From Euglena gracilis (lineage: Eukaryota; Euglenida; Euglenophyceae; Euglenales): DNA of 64,000 nucleotides. Positions 1 through 12,700 of this stretch are shown here, piece after piece. Within the stretch, counting starts at the first letter, position 1, and every line of letters begins with the position of its first letter. The translations under genes and the position numbers were made by a program. The notes beneath the pieces are model-generated. The model was not told the origin of the DNA. It did no database searches and saw only the letters and a list, made by a program, of their open reading frames with translations. The stretch spans positions 33,587,417 through 33,651,416 of the forward strand of contig CP154955.1 of assembly GCA_039621445.1 (NCBI GenBank). The letters are read 5' to 3'.

Positions 1-340
1 TGCTGGGTGCAGCTACAGCCGGCCCCGATTTTGGGCCAGCCCCCCCCCCCCCAGGGGGTGCTGCTAGCCCTGCTTGCCCAGCCCCTTTTTGGAGGGTCCA
101 GCCAAAAACGGTGTTTTTTTGGGATTTTTTTTCGGGAGTTTTTGGGGTTGCCAGATACTCATTTTTTTCAAAACTGTGTTTTGTAGGTCATTTTCTGGGC
201 AGTTGTCCGATTTCAGCCCAGCCCGGCCCGGCTCAGACGGGTCTAGCCCCCCCCCCTGGGGCAGGGCGGGCTAGCCAGCCCAAATTTCAAGCCAGCCCAA
301 ATTTCTAGCCCCAGCCCAGCAATCAAGCTGGGTCCTTGAA
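1..340. repeat. C/G-run low-complexity DNA with CCAGCCC words
   Basis: This stretch is made of repeated CCAGCCC, GGGCTAGC and CCCGGCC words interrupted by runs of C, G and T up to 14 long. The open frames through it run across homopolymers and show no domain. A related GGGCTAGC word recurs near 37,310. No gene is seen. Confidence 0.5.
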
Positions 341-1252
341 GACATGTATGCTCTGGCGTGGTGCGGGGTGGACCCCTGCCAAATTATTCCGGGTACAATC
401 CTTCGGAGGTTTTTTGATTTCAAGATTTTTAGACACCCCAGTTTCAAAATTAACTGCCCAACAATGTCAATGTCTGATAATTTTTAGAACTCTTAACAAT
501 AATTACTGTACTCCTTGTGCTGCAAAGTGTCTTTTTTTGCGCCGATGGCGGTTGCATAAGGCGAGGGGATTGCACATCCAATCCAAAAAGGCGTCAAATC
601 CTCCATTTCTGAAATTTTATTTTTAAGGCAACGTGCTCATACTTTTTTTTCATTATTTTTTCTCATTTTAGCTGACACCTGATTGAATTGATGCTGTTGG
701 AGGACTGTTCACAATCAATCAAAACCGATAGGTCTGGAAGACGTATGCTAGTTTCGACATGGGGTGCTTTGGGGTTTGTGTTCAAGCCAATAAACCCTGC
801 CCTAAATGGTGACTAGAACAGTGTTTCGAGGGTTCAAAATACGCATCCTCCACCACGCTGGAGGCCGCTAAAAGCAGAAATGCAAATGAGGGAGGGGCCT
901 TTTGGCATGCAGTTCTCACATTGCCCCTGACTGAATATTCTGGCTGCTTCACCCAACAAGAATGCTCGTTTTGTGCGTCATCCTCCCCGACGGCCCCAAA
1001 TGACCCAGTTTTCGAACTGAGACGGGCCAGATTCAACGCACACTCCATTTGAGCCACTGAGCAATGCACACTGTTTTCCTGAAACCCAATCCTCTAGCAC
1101 GGTCCTGACACCAGCCCTTTCAGCTGCCAGCAACCCCCCCCCCCCACACTCACACTAACGTGCCACCATCCAGATGCCTACTGCCCTGGCCCCATAATTG
1201 GGGGTGTTTCTGACCTGATCTGGCAGTTCTCGAACACTTCACACCGCGCAAA
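341..1252. other. Stretch without a recognised gene upstream of the first gene
   Basis: A/T-rich and mixed sequence with a run of C at 1,133-1,144. No domain, splice-consistent exon or RNA gene was recognised. It may hold the promoter or an upstream exon and intron of the gene that follows, because a plausible acceptor (TTTGCAG) ends at 1,270 just inside that gene's first open frame. Confidence 0.4.
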
Positions 1253-4200
1253 ATGCCGTCTGCTTTGCAGGTGGAAAAAATGGTGGCGCCATATGGTGGA
1301 AGAGTTCTGAACGTCGAGTACCGTGAGGTTTCTCCAACGGACAATCAACCCCAGGCAGCCTATGCTGCACAGCCACAACCACAACCACAACTTCACTCGC
1401 AGCCGTCTCTGACACCATCTCAGGTGCGCCGTTGCAGGTTTCATCAACAGAGTATAAATCATCTTGTTTTCATTAAAATATTTTTGTCTTCGCACAAGCC
1501 AACACTTGGAAATTTCCAATTATGCTTTATTTGGCAGATGCCATTTATTTATGTTGCACTCTAAGTGTAAGATTTGGGTCTTTTGGGTCGGTTGCCGGAC
1601 CCTGCTCCAGGGAGTTTATTTTTAAGGCAATTTTCTGGACCGACTCGGAACTGAACAAAACCCCATCGTTTTTCGTGTTCTCAAAGCACGAAAGCTTTTC
1701 CTTCGGCGCTTCATGCGATGTTGCCATGTGTGTGATACACGGTCTTGTTTTTTTTTTTTGGGTGGGGAGCTCATGCTGAGCAACGGGCAGCCGCAGCACG
1801 AACCGTTGTGAATCCCCCACCCTGGCAGCGGACAGCCTTCCCCCCCCCCTACCTCCCCCCGACAGCCTCCCCCCTGCATGACCCCCACCCCCCACTAGGC
1901 CTCAAGCCAGTTGTGTGGGTCATTCCACCCTGGCGACGACCCCCTGGCCTGGTCCCCCAGGGCCAGCTGCAGGTGCACCCCGGCGTGGGGGGGCGGGACC
2001 TGCCGCTGCCGCCGGAGCACTACCCCACGAGCGACGGGTTCGCGTCGCCGTACGAGGGCCTGCGGGGCCACATCAACCGCAACCCCTTCTTCAAGTCCTA
2101 CTACGACCTCCCCGCCGACCTGCGGACCGCCTCGAACCCCCCGGGGGACCAGGCTGGGTTTTCAGGCACACCTGACCCCCTCCCCTTGGGGGTGCCTGCC
2201 TGCCCAGGCACTCCAGGCTGCTCCGAGTTTCCCCCTTGCGGGGGGGGGGGGTGGCCAGCCTCAGCCTGTGGAAGACTTCGTGGTCCTGGAGTCGCAGCCC
2301 GAGCTCCGCTACATGTTGACGGGGCCCCCCGCGCAGGAGCCCATCGTGGGGATCGAGTACGGGAAGTGCTTCGAGTTCCAGAAGTGCCGGATGAAGATCA
2401 CCGCCATTCGGTCCGAGTCCCCTCTGGTGTTCTGCGGCATCGTGTTTTATCGCAGCAATTCTATTCAGCATCTTGGAAATTCTTTTTTTTTGTAATAGTC
2501 CGCAACGTCTTTCATCGACCCCCAAAAGAGGAGCAGCATTCAGTCAATGTCCCGCCATCAGTTGCCATTGTCATCAGGGAAGAAACGACACATAAATGGC
2601 CTTAATTTTGCGGTGTACATTTCAAGGAGGCATTAACTGAATTAATAATAATATTAATAACTTAATATTTTATTTCTTTGGAACTTCAGCAAAAGCATGT
2701 GCATCCTCAGTCGCAATGTGTTTTATAAATATTTGTGCGCCAAAAGAAAGAGAAGTGTGCTCAAATTGGAAAGTGGCTCATGGTTCTCCTCCAGAACCGA
2801 CGACCCCAACGATGACGAAGGGCCTGCAGTGCACCTCTCGGAATTCCTGCTCTTCGACGAGCGAGATCAGGTGCACCAATGGAGTTGCCTTGCACCCATA
2901 CTGTGGGGGGGCAACCTGCATTGTAGTATAAAACACTACGAGCAGCGGAGTTCAAAACAGCTGCTGAACTGATGTGTTTTGCCTCTTCCCTGAGCTACCT
3001 CAGATCCTCAGTCTCAAAAGTTGTCAACTTCAACGTTTTTCTTTGGTGGATTTTTGAGCAACAAAGTTGGCCCTGCCATTTCCTCATCCATGAATATTTT
3101 TCAAGGCATTTGCTTGCGCCACCCTTTTTCATGCATCTGTGCATTTCGGCCATTTCGTCCTCTGTGCCTGCTGCCCCTGGTTGGTGGCTGGGATCAAGCC
3201 CGGTCCCCTCCGGCTGAGAGAATTTGGCGCAAAAAAAATGCAAGCACCACCAAAATGGAGCGGGTTCAGGCCGGTGGGTTGGGAGAGGAGAACCTCCCGG
3301 CAAGGGGCACACGCATCTGAAAGGAGGGTGAGTGGGGGGGTGAACACTGACCTGATCTATCTCTCTGTTTAGGGGGAGGGGGTGGCGGTGGTTGGGAAAT
3401 AAATGGTTCGCCGACCAGGAAGAGGGACCGAGCTATTTGTTTTTTTGTCAAATATGGAACAGACCCTGGGGGGGGGGGGCAGAACGAATTCCGACCCAGC
3501 CTCATCGGGGGTGGGCCGCCCCTCCCGACCCCTCGGCAGGTGATCGACACCGGCCTGGCCGTCGCCATGTGCAGCTCCTTCGGGCAGTGCGAGGAGGGCG
3601 AGGCTGCCCAGCGGGTGGGCGGCCCTCCCCTTCCCTCCTGCCCCGTCTCTTACCCACTGTTACTTATCTTTGAACCCTGCTTGCAGTATCGCAGTATTTA
3701 ATACCGAACTAATCAACTGATTAATTCAGTTTATTTGGAGTTACCTGTTTGCGTGCACACTGTGTTTAGGCATGCGTGCACCCGGATTTGTGTCCCGATC
3801 TTTGGTAGCATAACCATACACGTTACACAACAGAAGCAGTCCCATGTTACATCCCCAGTCTTTGGAACTGCACCCCACGCTATGGATTTTGCTGTGCCGA
3901 GCCAGCCAGGCCACGCAAGCCCCCCCCCCCCCCCGGCCACCTTGTCTCACAGGTGCTGGACGGCAACCCTTACACGAAGTTCCTGCGCAAGGACTGCGAC
4001 TTCCCCGTGGACCTCGAGGTTGACCTGGGCATCCGGTCCAAGCAGGGCTGACCGGGAATCCCCGGGACCATATGAGTCCTATGGGTGGTGGGTCGAAGGG
4101 GGCTGACCCCCCACCAGACCCTTCCCGTCCAGCCCTGGGGCCAAGGTGCAGTCCTACGCCTGGCGCACCGCCGACGGCAGCCCCAGCCGTGACCCGATCA

Positions 4201-5073
4201 GCTGGAACTTCCAGGCGTGCGGCGCGGGAGGGGGGCAGGAGTGCGTGTGTGCGGGCAGGGAGGGGTTGAACAGGACTTACGTGCTCTGTGGGATCTCCGA
4301 GGGGGGATGCGGACACACGAAGTCTGCCCCCCCCCCCTGTGGGTTCCTATTGGGCGGTCCATCTGTCCAAAATGTTTGCGCTGATAAAAAATTATGTTTT
4401 AAATTATATAAATATTATATTGCCATTATATTATAAATATTAAATTAAACTTCATTTTTTTTCTGCTTAAAGGAGAGCCAAGGTACTTGTGCCATATATT
4501 CATTTAACTCCTGTGTGAACCCTTCCCCTGGGTGGGGGGGGGTGGGTTTTCGAGAGTGGGTGGGTGGGGTCCCGGGACCCCGGAGGAGGGGGGTGCGCCG
4601 TGGGTCAGGTTTTTGCCCAGCCAAAGGCCGGGCTGGAATTTTTTTTTCACCATTTTCGGCTGATTTTGGGTGGGTGTACACTCCCTGGGGGGGGGGGGGG
4701 CGGTCGTGGGGGGGGGGGTTTTCAAAAAAGTGGGTGGGAGGGTTTGGGCCAAGGAAAAAGTGCCCCCCCCGGGGGGGATCAGTAACTCCACGTACACAGA
4801 CAAAAAGGGCCAGAGGCGAACAACAGCGCCAGGCCAGAAGAAGGGATAAAAGGCACCAAAAAAGCCACAGTGCACACAGGGGGGATCACTAAGTGAATCT
4901 TTGGCCGGGGCCGGTCGGTGGGCGGCCCCCTCCCACAGGTGTTCACGCGGCACGGCTGGGCCACGCTGGACCAGGTCACGCTGCACTGCGTCCCGGAGAA
5001 GCGGCACACGCTGGTGGGCCCGTTCCGGCTGGGCAGCCCCTACGACCCAATCCGAGCTGACGTCTTTTGTTGA
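1253..5073 (+). CDS. Discoidin/F5-8 type C-like domain protein (eight exons)
   Basis: Spliced by hand: 1,253-1,423; 1,973-2,152; 2,265-2,410; 2,795-2,870; 3,540-3,614; 3,953-4,035; 4,133-4,214; 4,939-5,073. All phases agree and give 315 residues with a TGA stop. The first 60 residues hold a Gln/Pro-rich linker. From about residue 120 the pattern is that of the F5/8 type C (discoidin-like) beta-sandwich: VHLSEFLLFDE, then DGNPYTKFL, DLEVDLGI, then SYAWRTADGSPSRDPISWNF, and a closing W-TLDQVTLHCVPE strand. Such domains bind carbohydrate or lipid; a binding role is inferred from the fold only. No signal peptide or membrane helix is visible. The start is uncertain: exon 1 could instead begin after the acceptor-like TTTGCAG at 1,270. 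Two donors are GC (after 2,152 and 4,214). Introns are rich in C and G runs. The domain call is good; the exact ends of exons 1 and 8 are less sure. Confidence 0.7.
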
Positions 5074-5247
5074 TTTTGGCTTGGTCAGATTTCCCACAGA
5101 TACAATCCGATTGTCGAAAAATTAAAATGGTTCCACGCATACATGAAAAAATGACTTAAATTCCAGCATCGTAAATGGATGGCATCCTGAAATGCATGGA
5201 ATCCTGGAAGAAAAAGATAAACCCCGAGTTTAGCACGGCACCTGGAA

Positions 5248-6068
5248 TCAATTTTTGGAAACCAAATTGCAGACACCAGTTTTGGACATTGGGTGGGCGA
5301 CCGTCTTGTATCCTTGCCCTTCCCTTAACTTCAGGAACCCTCCGCCCAGCCACGGCCTCGGCGGGGCCCCGGCGATGCCGGCCGGCGCAACGGCGGCGGT
5401 GGGGGCGTAGAGCTGGGCCGCCCCGGCGGCGCCCAGGGCGAGGCCCGCCAGGGTGGCCGCGGCGGCCGCCACGCCACACACCGCCCGGCCGGGGCCAGGC
5501 CGCGGACCGCCGCCACCCCGGCCTGTCAGCCGGGCCCCGGCCTGGGGACCATCGGGGGGGGGGGGGGGGGGCGGGCTCAGCCACCCATCTTTGGAAACCT
5601 TTGGGCGAAGGTGGGGGCACTCGAGGGTCATTTTGCGGTCCGAAACAGGCTTCAGGTCCGAAACAGGGGGGAGGGGGGGTGCCTTGTGCTATGCGGTGCC
5701 TGCCCACGGAGGGGGGTCGGGTTTGGACCCCGGTGCCGGCTGACCCAGCCAAATTTCCTTTGAAAATGGCCATCTTTGGGGCCCCGGCGCTGGGGGGGGG
5801 GGTATGCCATAGCACTACCCACCTCAAATCCCAATCCCCCCGGGGGGGTCAAAATGCCCTGCCCCCTGCCTGCCCACCTTAAAAGGAAGCCTGGTCCGAA
5901 AAACACGGGGCTTCCCCGGGCCATGCCCCTCTTCCGGTGTAAATCCCACCAGTGCTGGGTCGCCGCAGTGGGGGGGGGGGGGTCCGCCGACGCCACAACC
6001 CGGCCGAGAGCCTGGACGTCAGAGCGGCGAGGGGCTGCACATTCGGTGTAGTAGCTGCTGGGGGCCAT
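5248..6068 (-). CDS. Small Ala/Gly-rich protein with one membrane-like helix, unknown function
   Basis: Two GC-rich exon-like blocks on the minus strand. Exon 1 would start at the ATG at 6,068 (MAPSSYYTECAAPRRSDVQ..) and end at a GT donor near 6,000. Exon 2 would begin after the acceptor CCCCAG at 5,541, in phase 0, and read through a helix rich in Ala, Gly and Leu (CGVAAAAATLAGLALGAAG) followed by a Pro/Ala segment. The frame stays open to a stop at 5,248, but the last 30 codons look non-coding, so a further splice is possible. The gene lies tail to tail with the discoidin-like gene ending at 5,073. I do not recognise the family. The helix could be a membrane segment or a signal-anchor. The evidence is codon composition and splice phase only. 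Confidence 0.4.
5680..5830 (+). repeat. Dispersed repeat family A, copy 1
   Basis: Contains the words TTGTGCTATG.GGTGCCTGCCCA and GGACCCCGGTGCC.GCTGACC, then AGCCAAATTT and AAAATGCC, with runs of G and C between. The same words in the same order recur at 11,945-12,112 and 43,551-43,790, and in part near 13,655-13,690. Here it lies beside and overlaps the putative intron of the small Ala/Gly-rich gene. Confidence 0.6.
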
Positions 6069-6603
6069 GGCGGGGTAGGGACGCGCCTGTGGGAGGGCCA
6101 TTGAGGGCAAGTGCTTCGATTGCCCTCCTTGCTGTACCCCCAGCGTTTCCATTCCGAAAACGTTCAGGCAGTAAAATGCAAGCTGCTTCCAACGTGTGCA
6201 ACACGATGTGAAAATATGTTGCTGAAGAAAATGGCGGCGAAATTATCCAAAATTTCTTTTACCATACTTTCCACAAACGTATTCTGTTTTCCACACTGTC
6301 AACAATGTGCAACAGCCCTCAACAAACGTCAACAATTCAACAACAATCCTCCTTCTGGGATGTATAAAAAAAATACTCTTCAGGAGGCGGGGGGGGGGGC
6401 ACTTACAACTGAAAAAATAACCAGTTGCTTCTTGAAAACCAGTCACTTCTGAGCTCCCCTACGTCCCCTAGGGGTCGTTCACTCCAGCAATTCAGCCAAA
6501 AACGGTTCAAAATCAATTGCTTTGAACTTTCTTCAATTTTTTCCTGTGCTTCGGTGTGGGATGTGCTGATGTGTCACTTTTGTCAAGTCCAAACATCAGC
6601 CAA

Positions 6604-7212
6604 TCATTGGGGGATCAAATTCGGCACCAGCTGGATGTATGATAATATCCTTGTGGGACCTTGTGCAACCTCCAATCCTCCAATGAAATGCAACCACTTT
6701 TCATCCCAGTATTTCAGGACATCTTCATCGCAAAAATGCACCAGGAAATCAGGTTGTGCTTGGACTACAATGTGGTGCCTCCCCGCACAGAATATCGAAG
6801 TCGAGACAGTTTTGCTTTGAAAGGCTTTCGCACCTCCACTGCCATGCAACTGTTTCAGAAGCGTCCCATTGCACCACCGAATGAACTTCGCTGATGGCGC
6901 TCTCCATCCTGGTTTGGATCCTGCCACACACATGGCACCTCGAAGCCACAACGTGGGCCACTGGGGAGGTGACGTCGTCGGTGGTGAGGGAGGGGTTGGA
7001 ATGGCGGTTAGTTGGCAGTCATGAAGAATGCCCGTCCTGTCCTGCCACAGGGGCAACGCAGGAGGACCCCACGGGTTCGATGAAGTGCATGGTGGATCGT
7101 TGCGGTGGGCACCACGCCCCCGTATATATTGCAGCCCGGGCAGCAAACTATAGCCAGCTGGGGGGCAAGCAAGGACTTCGACCAACTCTGGTGCGGTGGG
7201 GTGCCAACACAA
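6604..7212 (-). CDS. Unrecognised 202-codon open frame
   Basis: One of the longest non-repetitive open frames in the window (202 codons). It overlaps open frames on the plus strand. The predicted protein is Trp-, Cys- and Pro-rich and has no domain I recognise. An overlapping minus-strand frame (6,749-6,961) has a CHVCGRIQ segment that could be a metal-binding pair, so a decayed transposon ORF is possible. Base composition is more even than in the surrounding intergenic DNA, and there are no G or C runs. No convincing splice sites or start context were found. Confidence 0.2.
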   Translation of the reverse strand: MCWHPTAPELVEVLACPPAGYSLLPGLQYIRGRGAHRNDPPCTSSNPWGPPALPLWQDRTGILHDCQLTAIPTPPSPPTTSPPQWPTLWLRGAMCVAGSKPGWRAPSAKFIRWCNGTLLKQLHGSGGAKAFQSKTVSTSIFCAGRHHIVVQAQPDFLVHFCDEDVLKYWDEKWLHFIGGLEVAQGPTRILSYIQLVPNLIPQ

Positions 7213-7264
7213 TGAAATGGTAATAATAGTAAACCAGGGGAAAGTGGGATGAACCCCCCGCCCC

Positions 7265-7395
7265 TGGGTAGGTTCTTATTAAACCGCGGATTATCACCTT
7301 GACCCCGGACCCTCTCCCGGATTTATTTTTCAGTCGCGAGCGACTGGATCCCGAATCCCGAATCCCGCCGGCCAGGCCGGGCTGCCTGGAACCAT
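7265..7395 (+). repeat. Dispersed repeat family B, copy 1
   Basis: Shares AAACCGCGGATTATCACC, CCCGGACC, GAGCGACTGGAT and a trailing CCGCCAGGCC with 40,290-40,412, in the same order and orientation. The element has no open frame of note. Terminal repeats were not found, so its nature is unknown. Confidence 0.6.
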
Positions 7396-8536
7396 CAGGC
7401 AGGTAAATCTCTCAGCACTACACAAACCCTGGTCAAAAGGTGCACATGGGCATGCACAGAATATGCACTGGTTTTTATCATTTCGGAAATAAAAGGGAGC
7501 ACTGCCAGGTAATGGAGCAGCGTGCTGCACAACGCTCTCAACAGGAAGGGACATGTCAAGGCTGTGGCCTGCTTACACCCCTTAAAGCCACGGAGCAAGA
7601 ACAGCATGAAGAGGAAGCCAACAATCACAAAAAAAATAGAAAATGGAGACCCATAAAAATGGCAGAAGGGGGAGGGCCCACTGAAGCTTTCCAAAGCAGC
7701 CTGCCGTATACAGAAAACTTCAGGGCAAACTTTCTCTCTGTTCTATTGTCTGGAAATAAGATCTCACTGCAGAGGGGGGGCTAGACAAAATCACACAATT
7801 TTTCAAACAATGAGCACTGCAAATAATGGCAAGATGACTGCCAGAAAACATTTTGCATTTTTCCCCTTCCCTGCAAAAGACATCACCAGATAGTCACAAT
7901 AAATTAAGAAAGCAATTGCATTGACAAAGGGTCTGGAAAGAATTTCGCTTGCACGCACGCTCTGCAACAGATCGTTCAGATAATGCCAGTGGTGTGCACT
8001 CGTTAATCATCTGCTTTTGGTATATATAAAAAATACCCATTCAGCGGCTTCGGGCGTGCAGTTGTTTCTGAATGTACCCATGTGCGAGGGAGATTTGGAC
8101 AGAATTTACTTCTGAAAAGTTTTATTTTTTGAGCATAATGCCATGATTCTGCGAAACGAAATGAAAGCTCTGTGGAAGGGGGGAGGTCTGAGACATGGCA
8201 ATTTTCACAGCATTAGATGATGCCCCCCCCACGACACCACCTCTGTGACCACCCCCAGCTCCTTGCATGGCAGTTTCCAGCCCATACTGTCGGGAATCAA
8301 AGTTCAAGGACACTCACCAGGGGCTTTCTTGAGGACCCATGGGCCCCACGGGCTGGCTGGAAAAAAGGTGCTGGCTGGCTTGACCCTCCCCGGGGTCAGG
8401 TCCCCTCCGGCTTAAGAAAACCCCTTGCCTTGCCTTGGCTTCAAGATAAGGGCAGGTGGGGGGGGGGGTCCAGACCCCTCCGCCTCCGGTCCAGGGGAGG
8501 GGGGACACCCCCACCCCACCGAAACAATAACAACGG
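7396..8536. other. Stretch without a recognised gene
   Basis: Mixed-composition DNA with several short open frames on both strands (for example 7,440-7,784 plus). None has a recognisable domain or convincing splice context. It holds a run of C at 8,223 and G runs near 8,460. Confidence 0.35.
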
Positions 8537-8830
8537 TGCGGTCCGGGTGACCGATTTTCTCTCGACTTTCGAGAATCCTTTGACCCCCCCAAAAGGCCAA
8601 AAATGCCATATTGGGCACTTTTTGGGCAAAAATTTGTCAAAAATGCAAAAAAAATCACAAAGCGCCAGAAGGAAGGAAAATTTTGACATTTTTGAGGGGG
8701 TCCCGGGACCCCCTCAAGGGTCCCGGTCAAGGGTTTGAGGGGGTCGGTCCGAACCCCCCTTCACAGGTGGGGGGTCCAGACTCCCCTCCCTCCGATCCAG
8801 GAGGAGGGGGACACCCCCCCACCTAAACCG
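8537..8830 (+). repeat. Dispersed repeat family C, copy 1
   Basis: Begins with GCGGTC.G.GTGACCGATTTTC, continues through GGCCAAAA.TGCCAT and a G/A-rich middle, and ends in a GGGTC-rich block. The same order of words is found at 16,925-17,190. An internal perfect hairpin (GAGGGGGTCCCGGGACCCCCTC) lies near 8,693-8,714. Confidence 0.5.
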
Positions 8831-8994
8831 TGTACGCCCTCCTTATATCGAACTCTGCCTCTGACTCACTCAGCCCACCCTGGCAGTGCATGAAATGCTT
8901 GCTTGGGAGGGACAGCTCCAAGCAGGGAGGACGTGGTGGCGGTGGTCACATAAATATAAGGTTTGTTGGGTCAGAGAGGGGAGTCCATGCCATA

Positions 8995-9330
8995 CAATTT
9001 TTTACCGACCCTGGGGGGAGGGGGGGGGGTCACTCCACTTTTTTAAAAACCAGTCAGTCACTCATTTTCAAAAAACCAGCCAGTCACTACCCCCCCCGGG
9101 GGGGGGGGGGTCGGCCACTCAGAAAAGCGGCCACTTTCCAGTCACTTTAGGCCATTTTAGGCCAAAAAAAAAAATTCCGGCGCCTTCGGCGCCGGGGTCA
9201 CTCAAGCCACTTTTGCCCACTCCTGGCCGGCCCCGGGGGGGGGGAGGGAGTCCGGGCCAAAAACCAGTTAGTCACTCTGAAAAAACCAGTCACCCACCCC
9301 CCCGGGGGGGGGGGGGGGGTCGGTCAATTG
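8995..9330 (+). repeat. Dispersed repeat family D, copy 1 (CCAGTCAGTCACTC words)
   Basis: Built from AAAACCAGTCAGTCACTC-like words separated by palindromic C-then-G runs, plus GGCCACTC and GGCCAAAAA. A second full copy is at 21,870-22,155 and a short piece at 35,383-35,450. A GGCGCCTTCGGCGCC hairpin lies at about 9,179-9,195. Confidence 0.55.
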
Positions 9331-9339
9331 CCTGGTCCA

Positions 9340-9371
9340 TGCATGCATGCATGCATCCATCCATCCATCCG
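9340..9371 (+). repeat. (CATG)n then (CATC)n microsatellite
   Basis: About four CATG units followed by about four CATC units. The minus strand reads as Met-His or Trp-Met repeats in spurious frames. Confidence 0.85.
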
Positions 9372-9702
9372 ATCCGACACAACGCAAATGCCAATGAAAA
9401 CAAAATAGCAGCAACCAAACATATGAGCGGACTGTGTGTGCATGCTTGAGCGCTCATCCATCTTACTTATCTGGCTGCTGGGATTGTCCGTTTGTGTCTT
9501 TTCTGTATGATTTGTTAACAAAACAGGAGTCCAAACCTGGTGGTACGGTACCGTGGGCTCCCCCTCCCCTGCCTTTTGCATGCTTCACCAGGACCGGTCC
9601 TGTGGGAGGCTGACAGCACGGGAAGGTGGGGCGACTGGAGAGCTTGTCTTGACCGCGCAGCAGAGGGCCGGGGTGGGGTCAGCGGAGGGCTAGGGTAGGG
9701 TC

Positions 9703-12700
9703 TTACGGCTGGGCGTTGGCCTTGGCGCCGCCCCTCAGGACGGCCCGCAGCCCCTTCACCATGAGGGAGTACCAGAACAGGTTGAGGGCGAGGGGGATGA
9801 GGATGGTGGTGGAAACCAGCCGCTGCAGCCCGCTGAACTCCGCCCAGTCCCCCGCAGGGCCCCGCCCCGCCCGTCCCCGCAGCGCTGGCACAATGCCACC
9901 CCCCCCCTTTGGTGGTGTGTTGTTTGGGGGGAGGGGCACCCACTGGCAACGAGGCCAACAGGGATGTGCGCAAATTCCGTGCGGGCTCCAGCGGCCATCC
10001 CGTTTATGTGTGCATGAATGGCGTGTATAAATGTATGTTCTATATGTGTATGTATAGGTGTCTGTGTATGGGGTATCGCCACATTTGTTGTACCCCGGGC
10101 CCCCCCCCCCTCTCCCACTGCCCTCCGCCTGACCTCCCTTCCCCCCCCCCCCCGTTGTACCCAGGGGCCTGCGCTGCGCGGCGTCGCGCCCCCGCAGCAC
10201 CTGGGGTGTCGTTGCGTTCTGCCTCCCGGGGTCGGACCCCGGCGGGGAGGGCTGCGCTGGGTGGGGCGCTTGAGCCCCCGGGGGCGGGCGGGGGCGGCCG
10301 GGAGGGGAGCCCCCAGGGGGGTGGGGGGTCGGGGTGTTCCAGCCCCTTCCCCCCCCCGAGGCTGGTGTGGGGGGGTCGCTGCCCCCCTGGGGCCTGGGGA
10401 GACCACCACCCTCCCTTCCCCTTTTCCTTGACCCATTCCCCCCCAGCCCGGCTGCGTGCCTGGCAGGGGGCTCGTCGCGCTTCAGCGAGGCCGCCCCCGA
10501 GTGGGGTGGGAAATGGAGAAGGGACAATATGTTGTACACGGAGGGGGCGGCATCGTCCACATTTCCGCGGGCTCCTGACAACTCAACTCGTTCCGTCCCC
10601 CCCCCCCCAACTGCACGCCCATAAGGTCCCTGCCAGGATTGCGCCGCGGTGTTCGGCAAAGGTTTGTACACTTCCTGGCAACGGGATTCTGGCGGTGCGT
10701 CGGCGTTAGTACGAGGCAGGGCGGGACTCTGGGAGGAGCGCCACAGCGCATAAAGCACCCCCGGGACCGGGACAATGCGGACGAGGGTGTACGTTGCGAA
10801 GAGGCTGGATTTGAAAGCATTGGGGTGTCGGTGATGTCCCCCAAGGGAGAGGGATCTGAGCAGAGGCTGGGAAACTTGGGCTTGCTTGAAAAAAAGACCT
10901 ATTCACCCATTTTTTTGACCCTTAACCCACTTCCACCGCCCACAAAGCCGCTCAGAGCGTCGCTTCAGCTGGAGGGGACGCCCCCCCCCCAGGGATGGGT
11001 GGATGGGACAATCAGCCAGCAACCATCTTCCAGCCCCCTTCCCCCCATCGATGGATTTTCCTGCCCAGCCCAAAGGTCGGCTGGACAGTAACAGATTTTT
11101 GGCCTTGGAGGGTGTAAGACCCTTCGATGTAAGACCCTTCGGTATGGGTTGGGCCGGAAGAAATTTGGACCAGGATTGGGCGCCTTTCCTGGACATTTGG
11201 GCATTTTGCCAGAGAGCCTGTTGAGCATTTCTGGCTGTGCACCCTTCCGTGGCGGCAGACTGTGCTCCTCTTGGGTGCCTGTCAGAAAGGACGGCTTGAA
11301 AATTCAGCCTGGTCACAAACAGCAGTGCGTTGACTGTCACCAGCACAGGGCCAGTGATGCCCATCTCTGCCATGAACCACCTGAGCAGACAGGTAGGCCC
11401 ACTGCAAGTCCCTGGCTACCCCCAAACCGGCGGGGTAGGGAAACAACCCCATTTGATGGGTGCCTCCCTGCAACAGCCTATCCAAAGAATTCCACAAAAA
11501 AGGAACACTTACAAGCCGTATCCCAACGCGAAGCACAGCAACAGAAAGCAGCAAATGGAAGAGAACGCCTGCTTGCTGTTGCTGAGAAACAGATACTGGG
11601 ACGATGGCACAGAGTGGAGTGAAGTGACGTACTGTGGGGTACTGTGTGGCGTGTGTGGGGGGGTCATATATGAGGTGCTGTGGGGTGTGGTGTGCGGGTG
11701 GTATGGAAAGAGCCTTGTTTTTGGTTCTGGGTACAGGAGGGGCACCTCCCCCCTCCCAGGCAAGGCAGAAATCCCAGCATGGGAGGGAGGTGTGGGGCGG
11801 GGATTTGTGGGGAGGTGTGTGAGGGGGTTTGAGGGGATTTGCTGTTGCTGGGGGTGTGGGGGTATGTGGGGGTGGAAGGATGCGCTCCAATTTACGTCAT
11901 CACTCCTGATTAGGCTTCCTTTTTCTTTTCTTTTAACTAACTCCGAGGGATGCCTTGTGCTATGGGTGCCTGCCCATAGCAGGCACCCCCCCCCAGGGTC
12001 GGTTTTTTGGACCCCGGTGCCTGCCGACCAAGCCGATTTTCTGCCCCCCCCCCCCCGATGCCTTCGGCACCGGGGGGGGGGGTGCTATAGCACTACCCCC
12101 AAACAGGGCGGTCCTTAAGCAAAAAAAAATAATCCTGTCCCCATACACTTCAAACAAAAAATAAGGAAAAGGGGATTTTGGCTGGGGAAAATTTTTTTGA
12201 AAATCATTTTGAAAAATGAACCCAAAATACATGGTTTTTTGATAGAAAATCACATTTTTTCCCAAAAAAAATCTCCAAAATTGTAGAGTTGAAAATAGTT
12301 TTTAGGAGGGCGGTCAAAAAAATGCAAGTCAAAAAAAATGGGACCAAATTTTGGAACATTCAAATTTTACTGACATTTTTTTCCTTGAAAATTTTTTGGA
12401 TTTTCAGTGGCATTTTTTTGCTTCCAAAATCTCTCAAAATCAAAGTTTTGAAAAATGTTAAAATTTTAGAAGGTGTGAAAAAAAAAATGGGGCTTGGGGT
12501 TTGGGCAACATTTTGGGCAGCATTTTCACCAATTTCGGGAAAACGGGGGATTTGGGCTGAAAATTTTTTGAAAATTTTTTGAAAAATGAACCCAAAATAC
12601 CGGGGGGGAGGGGGAGGAATTGGGGCTAGAATTAGAACCGACAAAATTGAAAGCCGAAAAAATTGGTGCCAAACCTGAAAACAGCCCGGAAAAAATTGGC

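Noticed and set aside
8217-8738. 173-codon plus frame
   Set aside because: It crosses C and G runs and repeat family C; no domain and no splice support.
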